Assembly: GCA_964464635.1 (NCBI GenBank)
Contig: CAYXGT010000043.1
Span: forward strand, 1 to 23,974
Reading direction: 5' to 3'
Origin: CAYLMG01 sp964464635
GTDB taxonomy: Bacteria; Planctomycetota; Phycisphaerae; Sedimentisphaerales; Anaerobacaceae
Length of the DNA: 23,974 nucleotides
Shown: positions 13,095 to 20,720 of the stretch, piece after piece
How the letters are laid out: every line of letters begins with the position of its first letter
Position numbering within the stretch: position 1 is the stretch's first letter
Program-made: the position numbers and the translations under genes
The notes under the pieces: model-generated
The model's database searches: none
Told to the model about the DNA's origin: nothing
The model's input: the letters and a program-made list of their open reading frames with translations, nothing else

Positions 13095-15083
13095 GTGGAT
13101 AACAGTGCAGAGAAAGCTATCAGTAAAACCAAGTCAGGCGGTTCAAACCGGCGGTGGTTTGACTATTTAAAGTGCCGGGCCTACAGCTTTATCGTTTTTG
13201 GCGCCTTATTTTGTACTCTTGGAGTAAAGTTTTTTCATGCGTACCGGAATAACCTGGTAGGTGATTATTTAGGCTGGATACCCGCCGATATTGCGGTGCT
13301 GCTGAGTATCGAAGTAATATTGTCGGCGATTTATTTTCGCCGGCCTCGAAAAAGTGTTTTTCGCATAGTAACCTTCATTGCAGCACTTGTCTGTACCTGG
13401 TCGGTTATGAACGCCTGCTGGCTTATACGGACAGGCACGCAGATTTTACCGTGCGTTCTTCTGCCACTAATCCGAAGCCCGCTCACTTCATTGAATATGG
13501 TCCGCGTTAACCTGATAAAGATGCCGATAGCCGCTGTGGTTATGCTTGGTCCGAGCGCGATTGCCCTGACCTTTTTATTTTACGTTCTGGCAAAGCCGGT
13601 CTTGCGGACTTACAGGCGAAAGCAATTTATGAACAGAACCGTTGTCCTTCTGGCCTTCATTTTAATTGCGGTCGTTTCCGGTTTGTTCGTGGGCAGGAAA
13701 AAATCGCTGCCTGTAGCCTCGATTGGATTGCATTATAATGCTCAACTGAAAGGTATAACATTTTTTTTTGATAAGTCCAGCAGGGTAACAAGACAGGATG
13801 TAAAACAGGCGAAAAGAATCATCCCTTATTTTGACCAGATAGATATCGAGCTTTCATCGAATAAGCCCGTGATAAATCATAATATTGTTGTAGTAATTCT
13901 CGAGGGTGTTCAATATCGGCAGACATCACTGTTTGACGAGAGTAACGGCCTTACACCTTACCTGGAGAGTCTTGCTTCAGAGGGTGTTACGTGTACGAAT
14001 ATGCGTTCATCATTAGCCCATACGACAAAGGTTCTGTTTTCGATTTTTACAGGATTGTACCCTTCATCTTCTCAGGACCTTGCAGAAGCGATACCGGTCG
14101 AGAAGCCTTATGCTAGCCTGGCGACGATTTTAAGAGACAAGCTCAATTTTCGGACTGCTTTTTTCCAGTCTGCTACGGGTGATTTTGAGGCCAGGCCGGG
14201 GCTGGTTTCCAATCTCGGCTTTGATAAGTTCTGGGCAAGAGATGACCTGGGCGAGCCTAACGCCTTCATCGGGTACCTCGGCTGTGATGAATTTGCATTG
14301 TTAAAACCAATAAGAAATTGGATAGAAGAAGACGAGCGTCCGTTTCTGTTAGCGGTGCTTTGTTCGATTACCCACGACCCGTACGAAGTTCCTGAATGGT
14401 TCGCAGAGCATGCGAAGGAACCCTTGCAACGGTATCAGCAGACAATTTCTTACACCGACAGATTCATAGAAGCGCTCGACGTTGAGCTGAAGCAGATGAA
14501 CCTGGGGGATGAAACGATTTTTTGTGTTATTGGCGACCACGGCGAGGCCTTTGGCGAACACGGCCTGCACGGGCACGAGCGAATAGCTTACGAAGAGATA
14601 TTGAAAGTGCCCTGGGTAATGAGAGTGCCGTATCTTGTCGAAGGCGGCACAAGAATCGAGCAGAATGTCAACTCGAGCGATTTTACGCCGACGTTGCTGT
14701 CTTTGCTGGGATTTGATATCAACTCTGCCAACTTCGATGGGACAAACATCCTTTCGGATATACCGTTTGAACGTAAAGTTTACTTTTCCGGCTGGATGCA
14801 ACAGGGGCCTGCAGGTTTTGTAAAGGGCAATGAAAAGATTATTTACGACCCCGCAAACAAAATGGTTACGGTTTATGATTTAAGCTCCGACCCGGATGAA
14901 TTAAACGGCATCGAATTAGACGACGAACAAAAACAGCAAATAATCGATGAGATAGTAAGCTGGCGCAAGGAAAGTATTTTCCGCCTTGAGCAAAACAGCG
15001 GCAAAAAGAAGCTCTTCGATTCCTGGCTGTGCCGCTGGAACAACCGTGTTGCGCGGGCAAAATATCGCCCGAAAGAAAAATAA
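13095..15083 (+). CDS. Membrane sulfatase-fold enzyme (LTA synthase/phosphoglycerol transferase-like)
   Basis: A 662-residue protein with about five N-terminal membrane spans (roughly 28-48, 55-77, 84-107, 138-165 and 177-200) and an extracytoplasmic alkaline-phosphatase-superfamily domain (about 262-560). Catalytic-type residues are visible: Glu270 in VVVILEGVQ (metal), Thr310 or Thr311 in AHTTKVLFSIFTGLYP (likely nucleophile), SITHDPYEVP, and Asp481-His482 in IGDHGEAFGEHGLHGHE. A Thr nucleophile with membrane spans points to lipoteichoic acid synthase, MdoB or phosphoethanolamine-transferase types rather than a Cys/Ser sulfatase with formylglycine; the sulfatase C/S-x-P-x-R motif is not seen. 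It probably modifies an envelope polymer. The start is a GTG with no good ribosome-binding site, and translation may depend on the GH130 gene 67 bases upstream. Confidence 0.87.
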   Translation: MDNSAEKAISKTKSGGSNRRWFDYLKCRAYSFIVFGALFCTLGVKFFHAYRNNLVGDYLGWIPADIAVLLSIEVILSAIYFRRPRKSVFRIVTFIAALVCTWSVMNACWLIRTGTQILPCVLLPLIRSPLTSLNMVRVNLIKMPIAAVVMLGPSAIALTFLFYVLAKPVLRTYRRKQFMNRTVVLLAFILIAVVSGLFVGRKKSLPVASIGLHYNAQLKGITFFFDKSSRVTRQDVKQAKRIIPYFDQIDIELSSNKPVINHNIVVVILEGVQYRQTSLFDESNGLTPYLESLASEGVTCTNMRSSLAHTTKVLFSIFTGLYPSSSQDLAEAIPVEKPYASLATILRDKLNFRTAFFQSATGDFEARPGLVSNLGFDKFWARDDLGEPNAFIGYLGCDEFALLKPIRNWIEEDERPFLLAVLCSITHDPYEVPEWFAEHAKEPLQRYQQTISYTDRFIEALDVELKQMNLGDETIFCVIGDHGEAFGEHGLHGHERIAYEEILKVPWVMRVPYLVEGGTRIEQNVNSSDFTPTLLSLLGFDINSANFDGTNILSDIPFERKVYFSGWMQQGPAGFVKGNEKIIYDPANKMVTVYDLSSDPDELNGIELDDEQKQQIIDEIVSWRKESIFRLEQNSGKKKLFDSWLCRWNNRVARAKYRPKEK

Positions 15084-15103
15084 CTTATACGGCTCAAATC
15101 ATT

Positions 15104-16192
15104 TTATCCGATTTCTTCATCTATCCAGCCGGTCAGCTCCCTGACGTCATCAATTGTAATATCACCCATATGAGCGATTCTGAAGGTCTCTTCTTTCAGC
15201 TTGCCGTAACCGTTGCCGAAGACCGTGTTGTGTTTTTCCTGAATTGCTTTTATTGTTTCAGCGACATTTATGCCCCTCGTATTTTTGATTGCTGTAAGAG
15301 TATTCGAGGCGTATTTTTCCTTGCAGAACAACTCGAATTTCTCCTTCGCCCAGCTCCTGACGAAGTCAGCCATTTTCTTGTGTCTTGCCCAGACGTTCTC
15401 CATACCTTCGGCGAGCAGCTTTTTGCATTGGTAATTCAGGGCTATTATGTGGGGGATACTCGGTGTAACGAGGGTCTGGTTCTTTTCATTCATCTTTGCC
15501 CACTTTACGAAATCGAAATAGTAGCCCCGGTTGGGGACGTTTTTGCTTTTCTCAAGCGCTCTATTGCTGACAGCCGCAACGGCGAATCCGGGCGGGATTG
15601 CAAAGGCCTTTTGTACGGACGCAAATGCGACGTCCCAGCCTAATTCATCGAACTTCAAAGGCAGACCCACCATACCGCTGACCGAATCGACAAATACCAG
15701 AACGTCGGGGTATTTCTGTTTCATCATTTTACTTATTTCTTTAACGGGATTCATCAGGCCGGTGCTCGTCTCGTTGTGTACGAGGGTAACGGCTGCATAT
15801 TTGCCGGTTGCAATCTTTTCATCAATACGCTCAGCAGTAACCGGAGTGCCCCACTCGACGTTCAGGGTATCGACGTTTCTGCCGCAGCTTTCAATTACGG
15901 TTGCCCATTTTTCGCTAAAGGCACCGCAGCCTGTTGCCAGCACAGTTTCGTCAGGCGCTACGCAGTTGCGAATTGAAGCTTCCCATATACCTGATGCCGA
16001 TGAGGTCGATAAAAACACATTTTGCTCAGTAAACAGAATCTTTTTGAGCATTTCGATTGTTTCCGAGTGAAGCTGGGTGTATTCTTTGAGCCGATGTCCG
16101 AGTGTTGGTCTTGCAAGCTGCTGCAAGACGTCATCAATCACATGTACAGGCCCGGGGATAAACAGCCTTGGCGGATTTTTCCAGTCAACCAT
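15104..16192 (-). CDS. Class V aminotransferase (alanine-glyoxylate/phosphoserine aminotransferase-like)
   Basis: A 362-residue pyridoxal-phosphate enzyme of fold type I, class V. It shows RLFIPGPVHVIDDVLQQL at the start, TSSASGIWEASIRNC (62-76), THVHNETSTG-like VTLVHNETSTGL (135-146), the cofactor Asp169 in VFVDSVSGM and the Schiff-base Lys195 in ASVQKAFAIPPG. The family includes alanine-glyoxylate, serine-pyruvate and archaeal-type phosphoserine aminotransferases. AGGAG lies 9 bases before the ATG. It follows the DUF1015 gene by 22 bases in one operon; genes of these two families often sit with serA or serC in anaerobes, so a role in serine synthesis is inferred. serA is not in the window. 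The substrate cannot be decided from sequence alone. Confidence 0.88.
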   Translation of the reverse strand: MVDWKNPPRLFIPGPVHVIDDVLQQLARPTLGHRLKEYTQLHSETIEMLKKILFTEQNVFLSTSSASGIWEASIRNCVAPDETVLATGCGAFSEKWATVIESCGRNVDTLNVEWGTPVTAERIDEKIATGKYAAVTLVHNETSTGLMNPVKEISKMMKQKYPDVLVFVDSVSGMVGLPLKFDELGWDVAFASVQKAFAIPPGFAVAAVSNRALEKSKNVPNRGYYFDFVKWAKMNEKNQTLVTPSIPHIIALNYQCKKLLAEGMENVWARHKKMADFVRSWAKEKFELFCKEKYASNTLTAIKNTRGINVAETIKAIQEKHNTVFGNGYGKLKEETFRIAHMGDITIDDVRELTGWIDEEIG

Positions 16193-16214
16193 TGATTTTC
16201 TCCTGTCAAAAAAG

Positions 16215-17525
16215 TTACATTTTATAAATAGTCATACCCGTATAAATTTTCGGGAAAAAGAAAGTTGATTTCTGCGGCATTTTTTCGCCCGCATCGGCAA
16301 CCTGTCTTATCATTTTCATTTTCTCAGGATTGGTGAAAAACGCAGCCTGTATTCGGCCGGCATCGACCTTTGCGATTGTGTCATCAACAGCATTAGGCGT
16401 ATCTTTCACGTATTCGAGATTGCTTTTTGCAGCCAGTTGTTTTTCGCCGATGCCAAGCAAATCTTCCAGTATCAGCTTGTGAAGCACCGAGACTTCAAGC
16501 CGCCGGTAAGGTTTGCTTTTGTCAGGCACAGCAATATCCATCGCCGAGCTTTTCTTTAACACGGCTACCCTGAAGGTATTGTCGGCTGTATAGATTCCAT
16601 AGGCATTTTTGTCCCTGGCTGATTCTGCCTTCATTTGTTCGAGCATCTTGTCTTTGGCCTGCTGCCTGGTATTTTCAGAATCGAATTTGTATTCGGTAAT
16701 TTCAAAATTTGTTTTCAAGCCTTCAAGTACAGTTTCAGTACTGAAATTGCTCAGGCCGTAAACGAGTCTGTGAGTGGCCAGTACAACCATCCCCTCGTTA
16801 AGTGTGTTTGCAAAGGCCATTATCTGATAAGCGGTGTTGGGATTTTTCGTTTCTTTGTAGTAATTCAATGAGGTTGCGTAGCGATGATGGCCGTCGGCAA
16901 TAACACAGCTTTTATCTTTCATCATTTTGCGAATTTGTTCGATGTCGTTATTGTCGGTAACGTCGAAAAGCCTGTGCGTGACATTGTCCTCATCAACAAA
17001 AGTAATCAAAGCATTATCGGCAGCGGCTTTTTTGATGATTTTGTCGGCGATTTTTTCCGGGTCTTCGTAGAGCATAAAAATCAGGCCGAACTGGGTCGCT
17101 GTCGCTCTCTGCAGATTGAGCCGGTCCACCTTCGGGCCACTCAGGGTGTTCTCGTGCGCTTTTACACCGCCGCCGTATTCTTCGAGCTTACCTAAAGAAA
17201 TGAAGGTGCCTCGCTGAAAAGCTATGCCTGCAACCTCAAAATCCTGTAAATAGGCGTAAATTGATTCGCAGCTTTCCTGTTTTAGCGCACCTTTTGCAAT
17301 CCATTTGTTAAGATAATCTGTCGCCCGTGTATATTGATTGTCATTTCCATTATCAGAGCTCGTTGTTTTGCCTCTGATTATTCTTACAATATTAAATTCG
17401 TTTTTTTGATAGAGCCTTTGCTGCAGGTCGGCATCTATGACGTCATAAGGCGGCGCAATACAATCACCCGCGCTGCCTACGACAGCAGGATTAAACCTCA
17501 ATGCTTTGAAGGATTTTATTTCCAT
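16215..17525 (-). CDS. DUF1015 family protein, possible serine kinase
   Basis: A full-length (436 residues) DUF1015/COG4198 protein, cytoplasmic. Conserved stretches seen are ALRFNPAVVG, CIAPPYDVID (22-31), YGGGVKAHENTLSGPKVDR (118-135), RATATQFGLIFMLY, VIADGHHRYATSLNYY (208-223), a MAFANTLNEGMVVLATHRL segment and, near the end, TPNAVDDTIAKVDAG and AAFFTNPEKMKMIRQVADAGEKMPQKST in pieces. The DGHHRYAT box resembles the nucleotide/phosphate-binding box of ParB/SerK-type proteins. From memory, and unverified here, pyrophosphate-dependent serine kinases have been reported from this family. The aminotransferase gene directly downstream fits a serine or phosphoserine pathway. It has its own strong promoter (17578-17606). 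Confidence 0.88.
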   Translation of the reverse strand: MEIKSFKALRFNPAVVGSAGDCIAPPYDVIDADLQQRLYQKNEFNIVRIIRGKTTSSDNGNDNQYTRATDYLNKWIAKGALKQESCESIYAYLQDFEVAGIAFQRGTFISLGKLEEYGGGVKAHENTLSGPKVDRLNLQRATATQFGLIFMLYEDPEKIADKIIKKAAADNALITFVDEDNVTHRLFDVTDNNDIEQIRKMMKDKSCVIADGHHRYATSLNYYKETKNPNTAYQIMAFANTLNEGMVVLATHRLVYGLSNFSTETVLEGLKTNFEITEYKFDSENTRQQAKDKMLEQMKAESARDKNAYGIYTADNTFRVAVLKKSSAMDIAVPDKSKPYRRLEVSVLHKLILEDLLGIGEKQLAAKSNLEYVKDTPNAVDDTIAKVDAGRIQAAFFTNPEKMKMIRQVADAGEKMPQKSTFFFPKIYTGMTIYKM

Positions 17526-17577
17526 AAGCTTAGTATCCAGTGTTTCGAGTAATCATCACCGTTTTGTGAAAGCCGGG

Positions 17578-17606
17578 ATACTACCGCAGAAAGTTTGACT
17601 TGTCAA
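17578..17606 (-). promoter_or_regulatory. Promoter of the DUF1015-aminotransferase operon
   Basis: The minus strand reads TTGACA (17606-17601), a 17-base spacer and TAGTAT (17583-17578, 4 of 6). The leader would be about 45 bases. The -35 lies inside the dyad TTTGAC-TT-GTCAAA (17594-17607), which could be an operator. Confidence 0.55.
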
Positions 17607-17633
17607 ATGTAATATAGAATCCCGACAGGCCGG

Positions 17634-17658
17634 AAAAAATAACCGGAATACGAGGTTA
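17634..17658 (-). terminator. Weak terminator candidate after nfnB
   Basis: On the minus strand TAACC (17658-17654), a 9-base loop and GGTTA (17644-17640) are followed directly by TTTTTT (17639-17634), 12 bases past the nfnB stop codon. The stem has only 5 pairs, but position and T run suit a rho-independent terminator of the nfnAB operon. Confidence 0.35.
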
Positions 17659-17669
17659 GAAAGCAATTT

Positions 17670-19178
17670 TCAGTTTTCAACTTTTTTCTTTTTTCGAAGG
17701 TATTCATTTATGGCGGCGGCGGCGGTTCTGCCCTGTCCCATTGCCAGAATTACCGTCGCCGAGCCTGTTACAATATCTCCGCCGGCATAAACACCTCCCA
17801 TTGACGTTTTGCAGCTTTCATCGACAACTATATTTCCCCATTTATTGAATTCCAGATTCGGCGTTGTCTTGCGAATCAGGGGATTGGCAATATTGCCGAT
17901 GGCTACGATAACAGTGTCAACCTCTATTTGAAATTCCGAGCCTTCGACGGCGATAGGCCTGCGTCGGCCGCTCTCGTCAGGCTCGCCAAGCTCATATCTT
18001 AAACATTCGATGGCAGTTACATGCAGGTTTTCATCACCGATAATCCGCTTCGGACTCTGCAGCAGGTGAAACTCTATACCTTCCTCTTTGGCATGCTGGA
18101 TTTCTTCAACACGGGCAGGCATCTGCTCCTCGGCCCTGCGATAAACCAGATATACCTTTTCGGCACCAATCCTCAGGGCGGCCCTTGCAGCATCCAGTGC
18201 TACGTTACCGCCGCCGATAACCGCGACCTTTCTCGAGTAGGCAATGGGGGTATCAGCCCCCGAGCCGAATTGATATGCCTTCATAAGATTGACGCGTGTC
18301 AGGTATTCGTTGGCGCTGTAAACGCCGACAAGAGATTCGCCCTCGATATCCATAAATTTAGGCAGTCCCGCCCCCACACCGATATACACGGCATCGTAAC
18401 TGTCTTTGGTCATTAACTGCTCGATAGTCCTGGTTTTGCCGACAACAAAGTTTGGTACAATTTTTACGCCCATTTTTATTAGCGTATCGATTTCTTTTTG
18501 GACTATGGATTTTGGCAGCCTGAATTCCGGGATGCCATAAACCATAACACCGCCGAGCTTGTGAAAGGCCTCGAATATCGTAACATCGTGACCCGCCCTT
18601 CTGGTATCGGTAGCAGCGACTATACTGCCCGGGCCCGAGCCAATCACAGCGACCTTCATACCCGTTAGAGCGGCAACAGCGGGAACGCCATCCTCAGTTT
18701 CAGCGTTATCGGCAACAAATCTCTCAAGCCTGCCTATTGAAACCGCTTTGCTTTTATCGTTGAACTTTTTACCAACGGTACATTCCTGCTGACACTGGGT
18801 TTCCTGCGGGCAGACCCTGCCGCAGACGGCCGGCAAGAGAGAGTTTTCTTTGATAATATCCAGAGCTTTTTTGTAATCGCCCTCTGCGGTTGCTGTTACA
18901 AAGTCTTTTATTTTAATTTGCACCGGACAGCCCTTTATGCAGGGTGCATTTTTGCATTGCAGACACCTCATCGCTTCGAGCCTGGCCTGCGTTTCGGTAA
19001 ATCCAAGAGCCACTTCATTTACGTTGTGCACTCTTTCGGCAGGAGCCTGCTGCGGCATCTGCTGAGGGGGTATTTCGTACCTTTCAGCAGCCGTGAGATT
19101 ACCTTTTTTTTGTTTATCTAAAAGCTGCTGTAAAAACTTTTTGTCTTCTTTTTCCGTCACCGCGTAATTCCCGAACAT
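17670..19178 (-). CDS. nfnB: NADPH-linked large subunit of electron-bifurcating transhydrogenase NfnAB (GltD-like)
   Basis: Together with NfnA it would couple NADPH oxidation to reduction of ferredoxin and NAD+, or the reverse, by flavin-based bifurcation in the cytoplasm. The 502-residue protein has two N-terminal four-Cys groups for [4Fe-4S] clusters: Cys72, 75, 80, 84 (CLQCKNAPCIKGCP) and Cys119, 123, 129, 133. An FAD domain (VAVIGSGPGS, about 175 on) and an NADPH domain (VAVIGGGNVALDAARAA) follow, then GVYAGGDIVTGSATVILAMGQGR in parts near the C-terminus. The same fold is the small subunit of glutamate synthase, but no large subunit is present and nfnA is immediately upstream (6 bases), which decides the call. 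Odd: the FAD loop reads GSGPGS, with Ser in place of the third Gly of GxGxxG. Confidence 0.9.
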   Translation of the reverse strand: MFGNYAVTEKEDKKFLQQLLDKQKKGNLTAAERYEIPPQQMPQQAPAERVHNVNEVALGFTETQARLEAMRCLQCKNAPCIKGCPVQIKIKDFVTATAEGDYKKALDIIKENSLLPAVCGRVCPQETQCQQECTVGKKFNDKSKAVSIGRLERFVADNAETEDGVPAVAALTGMKVAVIGSGPGSIVAATDTRRAGHDVTIFEAFHKLGGVMVYGIPEFRLPKSIVQKEIDTLIKMGVKIVPNFVVGKTRTIEQLMTKDSYDAVYIGVGAGLPKFMDIEGESLVGVYSANEYLTRVNLMKAYQFGSGADTPIAYSRKVAVIGGGNVALDAARAALRIGAEKVYLVYRRAEEQMPARVEEIQHAKEEGIEFHLLQSPKRIIGDENLHVTAIECLRYELGEPDESGRRRPIAVEGSEFQIEVDTVIVAIGNIANPLIRKTTPNLEFNKWGNIVVDESCKTSMGGVYAGGDIVTGSATVILAMGQGRTAAAAINEYLRKKKKVEN

Positions 19179-19184
19179 TCTTAT

Positions 19185-20066
19185 TTATTTTTTCATCTCT
19201 TTATCAGAATCTTTTTTATCAAGCCCGATTTTGCAGCCGTGCTTTTTATACTGTTCGTACGCTTTTTCTTCATGGTTTTTGTAGGCGTTCAGTCTTTTAA
19301 TCATCAAATCGAAATTGACCTTATGGCCGTCAAATTCGGGGCCGTCAACGCAGACGAATTTCGGCTTGCCGTCATACTCGATTCTACAGCCGCCGCACAT
19401 ACCGGTTCCGTCAACCATAATCGTATTCAGTGAAACCTGCGTGGGGATATTGAATTCTTTTGTCACTTCACAGCAGAACTTCATCATCACTGCCGGGCCG
19501 ATTGCGAAGGTCTGGTCGGGCTTTGGTGTTCGCCGGCAAATCTGCCTTAAAGGTTCGGTGACAAGGCCCTTACGTCCGTATGAGCCGTCGTCCGTTGTTA
19601 CAATAATCTCGTCGCTTATCTTTGCAAATTCATCTTCAAGTATAAGTAATTCTTTGCTCCTGGCGCCGAGGATGGCGATGATGGTATTGCCTGCTTTTTT
19701 CAATTCTCTTGTTATAGGCAGCAACGGCGCACTGCCGATGCCGCCTCCTACGCAAACTACAGTACCGAAATTTTCTATATGCGCCGGATTTCCGAGCGGC
19801 CCTGTTACTGCTGCCAATTCGTCACCAGCCTTCATATCAGCCAGCTGAGCGGTAGTTTTGCCGACCCGCTGCCAAATAAGACGGATGGTGCCTCTTTTGC
19901 GGTCGAAGGCTGCAATTGTCAAAGGTATCCTCTCGCCGAACTCTGCGTTTACGCTGATTATTACGAATTGGCCCGGTTTGGCGGCCTCTGCGATAAGCTG
20001 AGCCCGGATATCAGCGGTAAACACATCCCTGCTAAGTTGCGTTTTTGATACTATTTCGTGCGACAT
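19185..20066 (-). CDS. nfnA: NADH-linked small subunit of electron-bifurcating transhydrogenase NfnAB
   Basis: A 293-residue ferredoxin-NADP+ reductase-like subunit (also annotated as sulfide dehydrogenase or dihydroorotate dehydrogenase electron-transfer subunit). Seen are an FAD domain with ERIPLTIAAFD (residues contacting flavin), the NAD-binding CVGGGIGSAPLLPITRELKKAG split by glycine-rich turns, ILGARSKELLILEDEF, and a C-terminal [2Fe-2S] group in GTGMCGGCRIEYDG plus FVCVDGPEFDGHKV. The start is the ATG at 20066 (MSHEIVSKTQL) with AAGG a few bases upstream; a TTG at 20084 is also in frame. The C-terminal tail is very rich in Lys and Glu. It is first in the operon with nfnB. A Fur-box-like site lies 139 bases upstream of the start. 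Confidence 0.9.
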   Translation of the reverse strand: MSHEIVSKTQLSRDVFTADIRAQLIAEAAKPGQFVIISVNAEFGERIPLTIAAFDRKRGTIRLIWQRVGKTTAQLADMKAGDELAAVTGPLGNPAHIENFGTVVCVGGGIGSAPLLPITRELKKAGNTIIAILGARSKELLILEDEFAKISDEIIVTTDDGSYGRKGLVTEPLRQICRRTPKPDQTFAIGPAVMMKFCCEVTKEFNIPTQVSLNTIMVDGTGMCGGCRIEYDGKPKFVCVDGPEFDGHKVNFDLMIKRLNAYKNHEEKAYEQYKKHGCKIGLDKKDSDKEMKK

Positions 20067-20204
20067 CTTCTCGGCCTTATACAAAGAATTTGAGCCTGCA
20101 CTAAACTAACAGAAAATATATTAAAGCAGATTTTTAACAAGTTATCGAGTCATATTTACTTATAAGGTCGATAAGATATCGTTAAATTATCGGCTGCAGT
20201 AAAA

Positions 20205-20223
20205 AATAATGAGAATCATTAGC
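20205..20223. promoter_or_regulatory. Fur-box-like 19-bp site upstream of nfnAB
   Basis: AATAATGAGAATCATTAGC matches the classical E. coli Fur consensus GATAATGATAATCATTATC at 16 of 19 positions (counted by hand) and has the perfect arms TAATGA and TCATTA around GAA. It lies in the 238-base gap between the trxA stop and the nfnA start. PerR and Zur bind similar dyads, so the regulator is uncertain. Confidence 0.5.
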
Positions 20224-20304
20224 TGTTTATGTAAATTTAGCCTGATAGTTTGGATGCAGGTGCTGATGAAGGTCACGGTCAAGCTGGGCTTGAACTGTCG
20301 TTTG

Positions 20305-20631
20305 TTAAATTATTCCATCAATAGCAGCTACGACATCGTTTTTGTTCGTTAAACCTACCCACTTGTTTTGTACCTGCCCGCCCTTGAACAAAATTAAGGT
20401 TGGAATCGCGCTAATTCCGAATTCTATAGCACTGTCACGGGAATCATCGGTATTTATTTTGCACACCTTTGCTTTCCCTGCGTATCCTTCGGCAATCTCT
20501 TCCAGAACAGGGGCCATCATTTTACAAGGCCCGCACCACGGCGCCCAGAAGTCCACAAGCACAGGCACATCAGAGCTTCGGACAACCTCATCGAATTCGG
20601 CGTCGGTCAACTTAATCAAATTACCAGCCAT
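20305..20631 (-). CDS. trxA: Thioredoxin
   Basis: Small cytoplasmic dithiol-disulfide carrier that keeps proteins reduced and serves reductases. The 108-residue length is standard. The redox site is FWAPWCGPCKMMAP with Cys33 and Cys36, the cis-proline loop is GISAIPTLILFKGG, and LVDFWA and VCKINTDD give the core strands. It starts at an ATG with AAAGGA about 8 bases upstream and has its own near-consensus promoter (20689-20717) inside the gap after scpA, so it is likely transcribed alone at a high level. It lies upstream of nfnAB on the same strand, separated by 238 bases. Confidence 0.97.
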   Translation of the reverse strand: MAGNLIKLTDAEFDEVVRSSDVPVLVDFWAPWCGPCKMMAPVLEEIAEGYAGKAKVCKINTDDSRDSAIEFGISAIPTLILFKGGQVQNKWVGLTNKNDVVAAIDGII

Positions 20632-20688
20632 TGTTCAGTCCTTTCGAGTACTGGTTTAAGAAACAAAACTACTCCTGAACAAAAAAGC

Positions 20689-20717
20689 ATTTTAAGGAAA
20701 AGAAATAATCGTGTCAA
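20689..20717 (-). promoter_or_regulatory. Strong promoter of trxA
   Basis: The minus strand reads TTGACA (20717-20712, perfect), a 17-base spacer and TAAAAT (20694-20689, 5 of 6). The -35 lies only 4 bases beyond the scpA stop codon. The leader is about 50 bases. Confidence 0.65.
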
Positions 20718-20720
20718 ATG

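Noticed and set aside
14349..14801. Minus-strand open frame inside the sulfatase-fold gene
   Set aside because: Antisense to the catalytic domain, no recognisable motif, no ribosome-binding site.
17670..19178. Glutamate synthase small subunit (gltD)
   Set aside because: The fold is shared, but no gltB is near and nfnA is 6 bases upstream, which is the NfnAB arrangement.
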